Assembly (NCBI GenBank): GCA_041890495.1
Contig: CP169086.1
Location: forward strand, 2,976,001-3,040,000
DNA: 64,000 nucleotides
Direction: 5' to 3'
Source: Escherichia boydii
GTDB lineage: Bacteria > Pseudomonadota > Gammaproteobacteria > Enterobacterales > Enterobacteriaceae
Shown here: positions 17,267-26,350 of the stretch, one piece after another
Layout: every line of letters begins with the position of its first letter
How positions within the stretch are numbered: the stretch's first letter is position 1
Translations under genes and position numbers: made by a program
The notes under the pieces: generated by a model
Databases searched by the model: none
The model's input: the letters and a program-made list of their open reading frames with translations, nothing else
What the model was told of the DNA's origin: nothing

Positions 17267-18064
17267 ATGCAAAACGCATTTAAAGCGGCGCTGGAAGCAG
17301 GCCGTCCACAAATTGGGCTATGGCTGGGGCTGACCAGCAGCTACAGCGCCGAGCTGCTGGCCGGAGCAGGCTTTGACTGGCTGCTGATCGACGGCGAGCA
17401 CGCGCCGAACAGCGTGCAGACCGTCCTGACCCAGCTGCAGGCCATCGCACCTTATCCGAGCCAGCCGGTGGTCCGCCCGTCGTGGAACGACCCGGTGCAG
17501 ATCAAACAGCTGCTGGACGTGGGCGCGCAAACCCTGCTGGTGCCGATGGTGCAAAACGCCGACGAAGCGCGGCAGGCGGTACGTGCCACCCGCTACCCGC
17601 CCGCGGGCATTCGCGGCGTCGGCAGCGCCCTGGCGCGCGCGTCGCGCTGGAACCGCATTCCCGATTACCTGCAGCAGGCCAACGACGCCATGTGCGTGCT
17701 GGTGCAGATCGAAACCCGCGAGGCATTGAAAAACCTGCCGCAGATCCTGGACGTGGAAGGCGTCGACGGCGTGTTTATCGGCCCGGCGGATCTGAGCGCC
17801 GATATGGGCTTTGCCGGCAATCCGCAGCACCCGGAGGTGCAGGCCGCCATTGAGCAGGCGATCGCGCAGATACGCGCTGCCGGTAAAGCCCCCGGCATCC
17901 TGATGGCGAATGAAACGCTGGCAAAACGCTACCTTGAACTCGGCGCGCTGTTTGTTGCCGTCGGGGTCGACACTACCCTGCTTGCCCGCGGCGCGGAAGC
18001 GCTGGCGGCACGCTTTATCGAAACACCGGTTACGTCAGTTCATAACAATAAATCCGTCTACTAA
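17267..18064 (+). CDS. hpaI: 4-hydroxy-2-oxo-heptane-1,7-dioate aldolase
   Basis: A 265-residue class II pyruvate aldolase (HpcH/HpaI family). It splits 4-hydroxy-2-oxo-heptanedioate into pyruvate and succinate semialdehyde. Metal and substrate sites are visible in LIDGEHAPN, QIETREAL and GPADLSADMG. The product succinate semialdehyde could feed the dehydrogenase encoded at 29869-31239. GGAGAGCACG precedes the ATG. Confidence 0.95.
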   Translation: MQNAFKAALEAGRPQIGLWLGLTSSYSAELLAGAGFDWLLIDGEHAPNSVQTVLTQLQAIAPYPSQPVVRPSWNDPVQIKQLLDVGAQTLLVPMVQNADEARQAVRATRYPPAGIRGVGSALARASRWNRIPDYLQQANDAMCVLVQIETREALKNLPQILDVEGVDGVFIGPADLSADMGFAGNPQHPEVQAAIEQAIAQIRAAGKAPGILMANETLAKRYLELGALFVAVGVDTTLLARGAEALAARFIETPVTSVHNNKSVY

Positions 18065-18085
18065 ACGTAAGATCTGGAGCGCACC

Positions 18086-19438
18086 ATGACGACCTCTACC
18101 CTGCAAGCTCATGATAATAAAGCTGTTGAACACCGCGTCATTCACAAGCTGTTCCGACGCCTGATCGTCTTTCTCTTTATTCTGTTTGTCTTCTCGTTCC
18201 TCGATCGCATCAACATCGGCTTCGCCGGGCTGACGATGGGTAAAGATCTGGGCCTCACGTCAACCATGTTTGGCCTGGCCGCGACGCTGTTTTACGTCAC
18301 CTACGTGCTGTGCGGGATCCCGAGCAATATCATGCTGGCGAAGATCGGTGCACGCCGCTGGATCGCCGGGATCATGGTGGTGTGGGGCATTGCCTCCACC
18401 TGCACCATGTTCGCCACCAGCCCTCACACGCTCTATGTTTTACGCATGCTGGTGGGCATTGCCGAAGCCGGTTTCCTGCCGGGTATTCTGGTCTATCTCA
18501 CCTGGTGGTTCCCGGCCTATCACCGCGCCCGCGCCAACGCGCTGTTTATGATCGCCATGCCGGTGACCATGATGCTCGGCTCGATCCTCTCCGGGTACAT
18601 TCTGGCGATGGACGGACTGTGGAACCTCAAAGGATGGCAGTGGCTGTTCCTGCTGGAAGGGCTGCCGTCGGTGGTGCTCGGCGTGGTGACCTGGTTTTAC
18701 CTCAACGACACGCCGGATCAGGCCACCTGGCTGGACGATGACGAGAAGCAGGCGCTGAAAACCATGATCGCCCGCGAGCACGAAGTTGCCATTGCCCAAT
18801 CCGTCACGCCGCGTTCGACGCTGCGCGAGGTGCTGACCCCGGCGGTGCTGCTCTACACGCTGGCCTACTTCTGCCTGACCAATACGCTGAGTGCGATCAA
18901 CATCTGGACGCCGCAGATCCTGCAAAGCTTCAACACGGGCAGCAGCAACATCGTCATCGGCCTGCTGGCAGCGATCCCGCAGTTCTGCACCATCCTCGGG
19001 ATGATCTGGTGGAGCCGCCGTTCCGACAGGCTGAAAGAGCGAAAAAAGCACACCATCCTGCCGTACCTGTTCGCCGCGGCGGGATGGATGCTGGCCTCCG
19101 CGACGGATCACAGCCTGATCCAGCTGCTTGGCATCATCATGGCCTCAACCGGATCGTTTACCGCCATGGCGATATTCTGGACCACGCCGGATCGGGTTAT
19201 TAGCCTGCAGTCCCGCGCGGTGGCGCTGGCGGTGATCAACGCCATCGGCAACGTCGGCTCCGCCGTCAGCCCGCTGCTGATTGGGATCCTGCGCGACGCG
19301 ACCGGCAGCTTCAGCTCGGGGCTGTGGTTTGTGGCCGGGCTGCTGGTGGTCGGCGCGCTGGTGCTGACGCGCATTCCGATGACGCAGCGGGAAAGCCTTG
19401 AACGCGAGCCGGGCATCGCGGCGCAGAAGATCCACTAG
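18086..19438 (+). CDS. hpaX: 4-hydroxyphenylacetate permease, MFS
   Basis: A 450-residue major facilitator of the anion:cation symporter group with about 12 membrane segments. The first helix ends in FSFLDRINIGFAGLTM and the loop between helices 2 and 3 has the usual conserved form (SNIMLAKIGARRW). It imports 4-hydroxyphenylacetate into the cytoplasm. It lies 21 bases after hpaI and nine bases before hpaA. Confidence 0.94.
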   Translation: MTTSTLQAHDNKAVEHRVIHKLFRRLIVFLFILFVFSFLDRINIGFAGLTMGKDLGLTSTMFGLAATLFYVTYVLCGIPSNIMLAKIGARRWIAGIMVVWGIASTCTMFATSPHTLYVLRMLVGIAEAGFLPGILVYLTWWFPAYHRARANALFMIAMPVTMMLGSILSGYILAMDGLWNLKGWQWLFLLEGLPSVVLGVVTWFYLNDTPDQATWLDDDEKQALKTMIAREHEVAIAQSVTPRSTLREVLTPAVLLYTLAYFCLTNTLSAINIWTPQILQSFNTGSSNIVIGLLAAIPQFCTILGMIWWSRRSDRLKERKKHTILPYLFAAAGWMLASATDHSLIQLLGIIMASTGSFTAMAIFWTTPDRVISLQSRAVALAVINAIGNVGSAVSPLLIGILRDATGSFSSGLWFVAGLLVVGALVLTRIPMTQRESLEREPGIAAQKIH

Positions 19439-19447
19439 GGAGCGGGT

Positions 19448-20374
19448 ATGTGCCAGAGCCCAATTACCAACATCGATATCAGCAAGGAGTACGACGAAAG
19501 TCTGGGCACCGACGATGTGCACTACCAGTCGTTCGCCCGCATGGCGGCCTTTTTTGGCCGCGACATGCAGGCGCATCGTCACGACCAGTATTTTCAGATG
19601 CACTTTCTCGATACCGGACAGATTGAGCTCCAGCTCGACGATCACCGCTATTCGGTGCAGGCGCCGCTGTTTGTCCTCACGCCGCCGTCGGTGCCGCACG
19701 CGTTTATCACCGAATCCGACAGCGACGGTCACGTGCTGACGGTGCGCGAGGAGCTGATCTGGCCGCTGCTGGAGGTGCTCTATCCCGGCACGCGGGAGGC
19801 GTTTGGCCTGCCGGGGATCTGCCTCTCGCTGGCGGATAAGCCGGACGAGCTGGCGGCGCTGAAGCACTACTGGCAGCTGATCGCCCGGGAATCCACGGAG
19901 CAGCTGCCCGGGCGCGAGCATACCCTGGTCCTGCTGGCGCAGGCGGTGTTTACCCTGCTGCTGCGCAACGCGAAGCTCGACGACCACGCCTCAGGCGGTA
20001 TGCGCGGCGAGCTGAAGCTGTTCCAGCGCTTTACCCAGCTGATCGACAGCCACTACCACCAGCACTGGACGGTGCCGGAATACGCCAACGAGCTGCACCT
20101 GACCGAATCCCGCCTGACCGATATCTGCCGCCGCTTCGCCAACCGCCCGCCAAAACGCCTGATCTTCGACCGCCAGCTGCGGGAGGCCAGACGCTTGCTG
20201 CTCTTCTCCGACAGCACAGTCAGCGAAATTGCCTGGCAGCTGGGGTTCAAAGATCCGGCCTATTTCGCCCGCTTTTTTAACCGCTTAGTGGGATGCTCGC
20301 CGAGCGCGTATCGGGCGCAGAAAGTACCGGTTTCCCCTCACCCCGGCCCTCTCCCCAAAGGGGAGAGGGTGTAA
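19448..20374 (+). CDS. hpaA: hpaBC activator, AraC family
   Basis: A 308-residue AraC/XylS regulator with an N-terminal cupin-like effector domain (HRHDQYFQMHFLDTGQIEL) and two C-terminal helix-turn-helix motifs (EYANELHLTESRLTDICRRF and VSEIAWQLGFKDPAYFARFF). HpaA activates hpaBC on binding 4-hydroxyphenylacetate. The AraC domain ends at PSAYRAQK; the last 14 or so residues (from VSPHPGPLP) are read from a GC-rich palindromic repeat that begins at 20334 and holds the stop codon. This tail is therefore probably non-functional. Confidence 0.93.
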   Translation: MCQSPITNIDISKEYDESLGTDDVHYQSFARMAAFFGRDMQAHRHDQYFQMHFLDTGQIELQLDDHRYSVQAPLFVLTPPSVPHAFITESDSDGHVLTVREELIWPLLEVLYPGTREAFGLPGICLSLADKPDELAALKHYWQLIARESTEQLPGREHTLVLLAQAVFTLLLRNAKLDDHASGGMRGELKLFQRFTQLIDSHYHQHWTVPEYANELHLTESRLTDICRRFANRPPKRLIFDRQLREARRLLLFSDSTVSEIAWQLGFKDPAYFARFFNRLVGCSPSAYRAQKVPVSPHPGPLPKGERV

Positions 20375-20415
20375 TCGTCCCCTCTCCCCTTTGGGGAGAG
20401 GGTTAGGGTGAGGGG
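20334..20415. repeat. Head-to-head GC-rich palindromic repeats
   Basis: Two copies of one repeat in opposite orientation (20334-20369 and 20379-20415). Each has the core CCCTCTCCCC-AAA-GGGGAGAGGG, which is itself a palindrome, and an outer CCCCTCACCC arm. The first copy encodes the end of hpaA. Related single copies are at 27338, 46082 and 54953. It probably also ends the hpaA transcript. Confidence 0.8.
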
Positions 20416-20559
20416 ACAACGATCACAAATCCCCTCACCGCCCGAAAAGTACCCGCCGTTGTCCCAATCGTCCCTTCACGTTACGTCCCTCTCAGGCTTC
20501 AATTAAACAACAAAAACAAAACATAAATTTAACAACCCCCATTCCGATACGAGGTCCCT

Positions 20560-22122
20560 ATGAAGCCTGAAGAGTTCCGCGCTGACGTCAAACGCCCGTT
20601 AACCGGTGAAGAGTATTTAAAAAGCCTGCAGGACGGTCGTGAGATTTATATCTACGGCGAGCGCGTCAAAGACGTCACCACCCATCCGGCGTTTCGCAAT
20701 GCGGCGGCCTCCATCGCGCAGATGTACGACGCGCTGCACAAGCCGGATATGCAGGACACGCTTTGCTGGGGCACCGACACCGGCAGCGGCGGCTATACCC
20801 ACAAGTTCTTCCGCGTGGCGAAAAGCGCCGACGACCTGCGCCAGCAGCGCGATGCCATCGCCGAGTGGTCTCGTCTGAGCTACGGCTGGATGGGCCGTAC
20901 GCCGGACTACAAAGCCGCGTTCGGCTGCGCCCTCGGCGCCAACCCGGCCTTCTACGGCCAGTTCGAGCAGAATGCCCGCAACTGGTACACCCGCATTCAG
21001 GAAACCGGCCTGTACTTCAACCACGCTATCGTTAACCCGCCGATCGACCGCCACAAGCCGGCGGACGAGGTAAAAGACGTTTACATCAAGCTGGAGAAAG
21101 AGACCGACGCCGGGATTATCGTCAGCGGCGCGAAAGTGGTGGCCACCAACTCCGCCCTGACCCACTACAACATGATCGGCTTCGGCTCCGCGCAGGTGAT
21201 GGGCGAAAACCCGGACTTCGCGCTGATGTTCGTCGCGCCGATGGATGCCGAGGGCGTGAAGCTGATCTCCCGCGCCTCCTACGAGATGGTGGCTGGCGCA
21301 ACAGGATCCCCGTACGACTACCCGCTCTCCAGCCGCTTCGACGAGAACGATGCCATCCTGGTGATGGATCACGTGCTGATCCCGTGGGAAAACGTGCTGA
21401 TCTACCGCGATTTTGACCGTTGCCGTCGCTGGACGATGGAGGGCGGTTTCGCCCGCATGTACCCGCTGCAGGCCTGCGTGCGCCTGGCGGTAAAGCTCGA
21501 CTTCATCACCGCCCTGCTGAAGAAATCCCTGGAGTGCACCGGCACCCTGGAGTTTCGCGGCGTGCAGGCGGATCTCGGCGAAGTGGTGGCCTGGCGCAAC
21601 ATGTTCTGGGCGCTGAGCGACTCCATGTGTTCCGAAGCCACCCCGTGGGTCAACGGCGCGTATCTGCCGGATCACGCCGCGCTGCAGACCTACCGCGTGA
21701 TGGCGCCAATGGCCTACGCCAAGATCAAGAACATCATCGAGCGTAACGTCACCTCCGGGCTGATCTACCTGCCGTCCAGCGCCCGGGATCTGAACAACCC
21801 GCAGATCGACCAGTATCTGGCGAAATACGTGCGCGGCTCCAACGGCATGGATCACGTCGAACGCATCAAGATTTTGAAACTGATGTGGGATGCCATCGGC
21901 AGCGAGTTTGGCGGTCGTCACGAGCTGTACGAAATTAACTACTCCGGCAGCCAGGATGAGATCCGCCTGCAGTGTCTGCGCCAGGCGCAGAGCTCCGGTA
22001 ACATGGACAAGATGATGGCGATGGTCGACCGCTGCATGTCCGAATACGACCAACACGGCTGGACGGTGCCGCACCTGCACAACAACAGCGATATCAACAT
22101 GCTGGATAAGCTGCTGAAATAG
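20560..22122 (+). CDS. hpaB: 4-hydroxyphenylacetate 3-monooxygenase, oxygenase subunit
   Basis: A 520-residue FADH2-dependent monooxygenase that hydroxylates 4-hydroxyphenylacetate to homoprotocatechuate, the first step of the pathway. The start MKPEEFRADVKRPLTGEEYL and the whole length match the E. coli W enzyme. Flavin comes from HpaC, encoded 17 bases downstream. The gap from hpaA (20416-20559) should hold the HpaA-dependent promoter; I see no certain sites in it. A 487-residue open frame on the other strand is a codon-bias shadow. Confidence 0.96.
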   Translation: MKPEEFRADVKRPLTGEEYLKSLQDGREIYIYGERVKDVTTHPAFRNAAASIAQMYDALHKPDMQDTLCWGTDTGSGGYTHKFFRVAKSADDLRQQRDAIAEWSRLSYGWMGRTPDYKAAFGCALGANPAFYGQFEQNARNWYTRIQETGLYFNHAIVNPPIDRHKPADEVKDVYIKLEKETDAGIIVSGAKVVATNSALTHYNMIGFGSAQVMGENPDFALMFVAPMDAEGVKLISRASYEMVAGATGSPYDYPLSSRFDENDAILVMDHVLIPWENVLIYRDFDRCRRWTMEGGFARMYPLQACVRLAVKLDFITALLKKSLECTGTLEFRGVQADLGEVVAWRNMFWALSDSMCSEATPWVNGAYLPDHAALQTYRVMAPMAYAKIKNIIERNVTSGLIYLPSSARDLNNPQIDQYLAKYVRGSNGMDHVERIKILKLMWDAIGSEFGGRHELYEINYSGSQDEIRLQCLRQAQSSGNMDKMMAMVDRCMSEYDQHGWTVPHLHNNSDINMLDKLLK

Positions 22123-22139
22123 CGCAGCGGGAGGTTTTC

Positions 22140-22649
22140 ATGCAATCAGAACAACGCCTGCGTTTTCGCGATGCGATGGCCAGCCTGTCGGCCGCGGTTA
22201 ATGTTGTCACCACCGAGGGCGAGGCGGGCCGCTGCGGCATTACCGCCACCGCGGTCTGTTCGGTCACGGACACGCCGCCGTCAGTGATGGTGTGCATTAA
22301 CGCCAACAGCGCCATGAACCCGGTATTTCAGGGCAACGGCAGGCTGTGCGTTAACGTGCTGAACCACGAGCAGGAGATCATGGCTCGCCATTTCGCCGGG
22401 ATGACCGGAATGACGATGGAAGAGCGCTTTGCCCTCTCCTGCTGGCAAAAAGGCCCGCTGGCGCAGCCGGTGCTGAAGGGCGCGCTGGCCAGTCTTGAAG
22501 GTGAAATAAGCCAGGTGCAAACCATCGGCACGCATCTGGTTTATCTTGTTGAAATTAAAAACATCATCCTGAGTGACGCGGGACACGGCCTGATCTACTT
22601 CAGGCGCCGTTTCCACCCGGTCATGCTGGAGGCGGAAGCCGCCTTGTAA
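22140..22649 (+). CDS. hpaC: 4-hydroxyphenylacetate 3-monooxygenase, flavin reductase
   Basis: A 169-residue NADH:flavin oxidoreductase of the split-barrel type. It supplies reduced flavin to HpaB. Family elements include FRDAMASLSAAVNVVTT near the N-terminus, the TATAVCSVTDTPPSVMVCIN segment and the C-terminal GLIYFRRRFH. A GGGAGG ribosome site precedes the ATG. It ends the hpa cluster. Confidence 0.95.
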   Translation: MQSEQRLRFRDAMASLSAAVNVVTTEGEAGRCGITATAVCSVTDTPPSVMVCINANSAMNPVFQGNGRLCVNVLNHEQEIMARHFAGMTGMTMEERFALSCWQKGPLAQPVLKGALASLEGEISQVQTIGTHLVYLVEIKNIILSDAGHGLIYFRRRFHPVMLEAEAAL

Positions 22650-22657
22650 TCCCCCTC

Positions 22658-22684
22658 GCGCTGGCCTTTTTTTCCGGCCAGCGC
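22658..22684 (+). terminator. Hairpin after hpaC
   Basis: GCGCTGGCC and GGCCAGCGC form a perfect 9-bp stem around a T-rich loop, nine bases after the hpaC stop. The T-run is in the loop rather than after the stem, so it is a strong hairpin but not a textbook terminator. Confidence 0.6.
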
Positions 22685-22763
22685 CGCTTTCTACAAAAAC
22701 TCCTAAGGTTTCCGCTAAATCACGCCGTTATATACCCATAAGAGAAATTTTCTGTGACTGAAT

Positions 22764-22782
22764 ACTGACTCTGCCTGTCAGT
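22764..22782. promoter_or_regulatory. Perfect inverted repeat upstream of WYL regulator
   Basis: ACTGAC, seven bases, GTCAGT lies 46 bases before the ATG of the WYL regulator. Position and symmetry suit an autoregulatory operator, but no binding protein is known from the sequence. Confidence 0.4.
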
Positions 22783-22827
22783 GCACCCGCATCATTCAGC
22801 GCATGCCTATATATACAGGATGACCTT

Positions 22828-23745
22828 ATGGCTAAAACGACGCGGAGCCGCTCGGCTGAACGTCTGGTCGATATTCTTCTTGAGCTACATTTAAACGGTG
22901 TGGTAAACCGCAGTGCGCTAATGGAGAAATTTAAAATTACCGAGCGTACCGTCTACCGGGATTTAAATGCACTCTCTCCCATTGTTGAACATACCGGTAA
23001 CGGGCTATATCGGCTGATTCATTCTGCACAATCGCCCGGCGGACAAGGATTGCACCACACTCTGGCTAACTTTCTGAATGCCGACAGCTTTTTCCCTGAA
23101 AGAAATACGGAATTCTGGCAGAATCTTGAAACGCGCGTTGACGAAAACCATATTCTTATTCTTGCGAATGAAGCCGAACACACGGTAGAACGCGATATTC
23201 GCCGTCATTTAACGAAAATCGAGAGATCGATTAAAAACCATAATGTTTGTCAGATTGTTTATAAGGGCAAAACCCGTCTGATTAATCCCTATAAACTCAT
23301 TAACAAAAAAAATATATGGTATTTACAAGCCACCGAAAATAGCCGCCTGAAATCCTTCTCATTGAGCCAGATTAGCTGGTTTGATATTCAGAAAACGACC
23401 TTCACCCCGGAAGAAAATGTCCTTGCGCTGCTGGAAAAAAGCCTCGACCCCTGGGTGTCTGAAGATACTTTCGCGGTGAAAATATTCATCAAAGATAATA
23501 TTTCACATTACTTCCTGCGCCGCGATCTTCTGCCGGAACAGGAGCTTCTGGAGGAGCAACAGGACGGCGTCACGCTGCGCTGCCAGGCGGCCCACGAGAA
23601 CCAGATCCTGCCGCTGCTGTTCTACTGGCTGCCCCATATTCAGATTCTGGAGCCGAGCTGGCTGAAGGAGAAGCTCATCAGGACGCTGGAAAGCTATCTG
23701 GCCGTGGAGCGCAACCCGAATAATCAAGTGATCTCAATCACATAA
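22828..23745 (+). CDS. WYL-domain transcriptional regulator
   Basis: A 305-residue regulator of the DeoR-HTH plus WYL type. Residues about 8-60 form the helix-turn-helix (ERLVDILLELHLNG, then LMEKFKITERTVYRDLNAL). The WYL domain is near residues 145-205, with the name motif in KKNIWYLQAT, and a WYL C-terminal extension follows. WYL domains sense small ligands or nucleic acid, and the target here is unknown. AGGATG precedes the ATG. It stands alone between hpaC and btsT, so it could regulate either neighbour or itself. Codon use is more AT-rich in its first two thirds than in the flanking genes. Confidence 0.83.
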   Translation: MAKTTRSRSAERLVDILLELHLNGVVNRSALMEKFKITERTVYRDLNALSPIVEHTGNGLYRLIHSAQSPGGQGLHHTLANFLNADSFFPERNTEFWQNLETRVDENHILILANEAEHTVERDIRRHLTKIERSIKNHNVCQIVYKGKTRLINPYKLINKKNIWYLQATENSRLKSFSLSQISWFDIQKTTFTPEENVLALLEKSLDPWVSEDTFAVKIFIKDNISHYFLRRDLLPEQELLEEQQDGVTLRCQAAHENQILPLLFYWLPHIQILEPSWLKEKLIRTLESYLAVERNPNNQVISIT

Positions 23746-23790
23746 TTTCGCCTGATGGCGGCGAGCCGAAACCGCTCGTCGCCGCCTTTG

Positions 23791-23819
23791 ACCGCTCACC
23801 CGGCACTTTCAACCACTCA
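23791..23819 (+). promoter_or_regulatory. Two BtsR boxes upstream of btsT
   Basis: ACCGCTCA (23791-23798) and ACCACTCA (23812-23819) are direct repeats with a 13-base spacer. Both fit the published BtsR (YehT) motif ACC(G/A)CT(C/T)A, whose two copies in the E. coli btsT promoter are also 13 bases apart. A near copy, ACCGCTCG, is at 23771-23778. The pyruvate-sensing BtsS/BtsR system should therefore induce btsT here. Confidence 0.87.
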
Positions 23820-23936
23820 TTCATTTACCGTCCTTTACGCGCGCGAGGATCTGGCACGATCGCTCCAGCATTAATCAATACCTCCTCACAACGAACCCTG
23901 ACCCTTTTTTCTTTACATAAAAAACCAGGTTTTACT

Positions 23937-26087
23937 ATGGATACGAAAAAACTATTCAAGCACATACCCTGGGTGATTCTCGGAATCATCGGTGCATTCT
24001 GCCTCGCGGTAGTTGCATTACGTCGGGGGGAGCACGTCAGTGCCCTGTGGATCGTGGTCGCCTCTGTGTCGGTGTATCTGGTGGCGTATCGCTACTACAG
24101 TCTGTACATCGCCCAGAAGGTGATGAAACTCGACCCTACGCGCGCGACGCCTGCGGTTATTAACAACGACGGTCTGAACTACGTTCCGACCAACCGTTAC
24201 GTGTTGTTTGGTCACCACTTCGCCGCTATCGCCGGTGCCGGTCCGCTGGTCGGTCCGGTTCTCGCCGCACAGATGGGCTACCTGCCTGGCACGCTGTGGC
24301 TGCTGGCGGGGGTAGTACTGGCCGGTGCGGTTCAGGACTTTATGGTGCTGTTTATCTCCTCTCGCCGTAACGGCGCATCTCTCGGTGAGATGATCAAAGA
24401 AGAGATGGGACCAGTACCGGGGACTATCGCGCTGTTTGGCTGTTTCTTAATCATGATCATCATCCTCGCCGTTCTGGCGCTGATTGTGGTTAAAGCCCTG
24501 GCCGAAAGTCCGTGGGGTGTCTTCACCGTTTGCTCAACCGTACCGATTGCGCTGTTTATGGGTATCTACATGCGCTTTATCCGTCCGGGGCGTGTGGGTG
24601 AAGTCTCTGTTATTGGTATCGTGCTGCTGGTTGCCTCTATCTACTTCGGTGGCGTGATTGCTCACGATCCGTACTGGGGTCCGGCACTGACCTTTAAAGA
24701 CACCACCATTACCTTCGCGCTGATTGGCTATGCGTTTGTTTCCGCACTGCTGCCGGTGTGGCTGATCCTCGCACCGCGCGACTATCTGGCAACCTTCCTG
24801 AAAATCGGCGTTATCGTCGGCCTGGCGCTGGGTATCGTGGTGCTGAACCCGGAACTGAAAATGCCAGCGATGACCCAGTACATTGACGGTACTGGCCCGC
24901 TGTGGAAAGGCGCTCTGTTCCCGTTCCTGTTCATCACCATCGCCTGTGGTGCGGTATCTGGCTTCCACGCGCTGATCTCTTCCGGTACGACGCCGAAACT
25001 GCTGGCTAACGAAACCGACGCGCGTTTCATTGGCTACGGCGCAATGCTGATGGAGTCCTTCGTGGCGATTATGGCGCTGGTTGCTGCGTCCATCATCGAA
25101 CCGGGTCTTTACTTCGCGATGAACACCCCACCTGCTGGCCTTGGCATCACCATGCCTAACCTGCATGAAATGGGTGGCGAGAATGCGCCGATCATCATGG
25201 CGCAGCTGAAAGACGTTACCGCACACGCGGCGGCGACCGTCAGCTCCTGGGGCTTCGTGATTTCGCCAGAGCAGATCCTGCAAACCGCGAAAGACATTGG
25301 AGAGCCTTCTGTCCTGAACCGTGCAGGTGGTGCGCCGACGCTGGCGGTAGGTATCGCTCATGTGTTCCACAAAGTGCTGCCGATGGCTGACATGGGCTTC
25401 TGGTATCACTTCGGTATTCTGTTCGAAGCCCTGTTCATCCTGACCGCGCTGGATGCTGGTACCCGTTCTGGCCGCTTTATGCTGCAAGACCTGCTGGGTA
25501 ACTTCATCCCGTTCCTGAAAAAAACCGACTCTCTGGTTGCCGGTATCATCGGTACTGCGGGCTGTGTGGGTCTGTGGGGCTACCTGCTGTATCAGGGCGT
25601 GGTCGATCCGCTGGGCGGCGTTAAGAGCTTGTGGCCGCTGTTCGGTATCTCCAACCAGATGCTGGCAGCCGTGGCGCTGGTACTGGGCACCGTTGTGCTG
25701 ATTAAGATGAAGCGCACCCAATACATCTGGGTAACTGTTGTTCCGGCCGTATGGCTGCTTATCTGCACCACCTGGGCGCTGGGCCTGAAACTGTTCAGCA
25801 CCAACCCGCAGATGGAAGGCTTCTTCTACATGGCAAGCCAGTACAAAGAGAAGATTGCTAACGGTACTGACCTGACGGCGCAGCAGATTGCCAACATGAA
25901 CCACATCGTTGTGAACAACTACACCAACGCGGGCCTGAGTATTCTGTTCCTGATTGTGGTGTACAGCATCATCTTCTACGGTTTCAAAACCTGGCTTGCG
26001 GTGCGTAACAGCGACAAACGTACTGACAAAGAAACACCGTACGTTCCAATCCCGGAAGGCGGCGTGAAGATCTCTTCGCACCACTAA
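23937..26087 (+). CDS. btsT: Pyruvate/H+ symporter, CstA family
   Basis: A 716-residue inner-membrane transporter of the CstA/YjiY family with about 16-18 membrane segments. It takes up pyruvate with protons, and in E. coli it is induced by external pyruvate through BtsSR. The family stretch LFGHHFAAIAGAGPLVGPVL is near residue 90, and the protein ends in a short polar tail. Two BtsR boxes lie upstream and a strong hairpin follows. yjiX and yjiA downstream keep the E. coli order. A 516-residue antisense frame is a shadow. Confidence 0.95.
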   Translation: MDTKKLFKHIPWVILGIIGAFCLAVVALRRGEHVSALWIVVASVSVYLVAYRYYSLYIAQKVMKLDPTRATPAVINNDGLNYVPTNRYVLFGHHFAAIAGAGPLVGPVLAAQMGYLPGTLWLLAGVVLAGAVQDFMVLFISSRRNGASLGEMIKEEMGPVPGTIALFGCFLIMIIILAVLALIVVKALAESPWGVFTVCSTVPIALFMGIYMRFIRPGRVGEVSVIGIVLLVASIYFGGVIAHDPYWGPALTFKDTTITFALIGYAFVSALLPVWLILAPRDYLATFLKIGVIVGLALGIVVLNPELKMPAMTQYIDGTGPLWKGALFPFLFITIACGAVSGFHALISSGTTPKLLANETDARFIGYGAMLMESFVAIMALVAASIIEPGLYFAMNTPPAGLGITMPNLHEMGGENAPIIMAQLKDVTAHAAATVSSWGFVISPEQILQTAKDIGEPSVLNRAGGAPTLAVGIAHVFHKVLPMADMGFWYHFGILFEALFILTALDAGTRSGRFMLQDLLGNFIPFLKKTDSLVAGIIGTAGCVGLWGYLLYQGVVDPLGGVKSLWPLFGISNQMLAAVALVLGTVVLIKMKRTQYIWVTVVPAVWLLICTTWALGLKLFSTNPQMEGFFYMASQYKEKIANGTDLTAQQIANMNHIVVNNYTNAGLSILFLIVVYSIIFYGFKTWLAVRNSDKRTDKETPYVPIPEGGVKISSHH

Positions 26088-26095
26088 CCGTGTTT

Positions 26096-26122
26096 AGCCC
26101 CGCTTCGGCGGGGCTTTGTTCT
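26096..26122 (+). terminator. Terminator between btsT and yjiX
   Basis: AGCCCCGC and GCGGGGCT form an 8-bp stem with a TTCG tetraloop, followed by TTGTTCTT. yjiX starts 22 bases later, so read-through or an internal start must supply yjiX-yjiA expression. Confidence 0.85.
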
Positions 26123-26136
26123 TATCAGAGTGAACT

Positions 26137-26340
26137 ATGTTTGGTAACTTAGGACAGGCAAAAAAATATCTCGGCCAGGCGGCGAAGATGTTGATTGGCA
26201 TTCCAGACTACGACAACTACGTCGAGCATATGAAGACCAACCATCCCGACAAGCCGTACATGAGCTATGAAGAATTCTTCCGCGAACGCCAGAACGCGCG
26301 CTACGGCGGCGATGGTAAAGGCGGTATGCGCTGTTGTTAA
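26137..26340 (+). CDS. yjiX: YbdD/YjiX family small protein
   Basis: A 67-residue protein of the DUF466 (YbdD/YjiX) family, conserved beside CstA-type transporters. Family features are [19 protein letters not shown] and [15 protein letters not shown], with a C-terminal Cys pair (GGMRCC). Its molecular role is unknown; a part in transporter assembly or metal handling is only inferred from its neighbours btsT and yjiA. Confidence 0.92.
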
Positions 26341-26350
26341 TGGAGAGAGC

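Noticed and set aside
20617..22080. 487-codon open frame antisense to hpaB
   Set aside because: Composition-driven shadow of a GC-rich gene; its translation is rich in His, Val, Arg and Gln with no family features. Similar long antisense frames under btsT, hpaD, hpaE, hsdR and opgB were rejected for the same reason.
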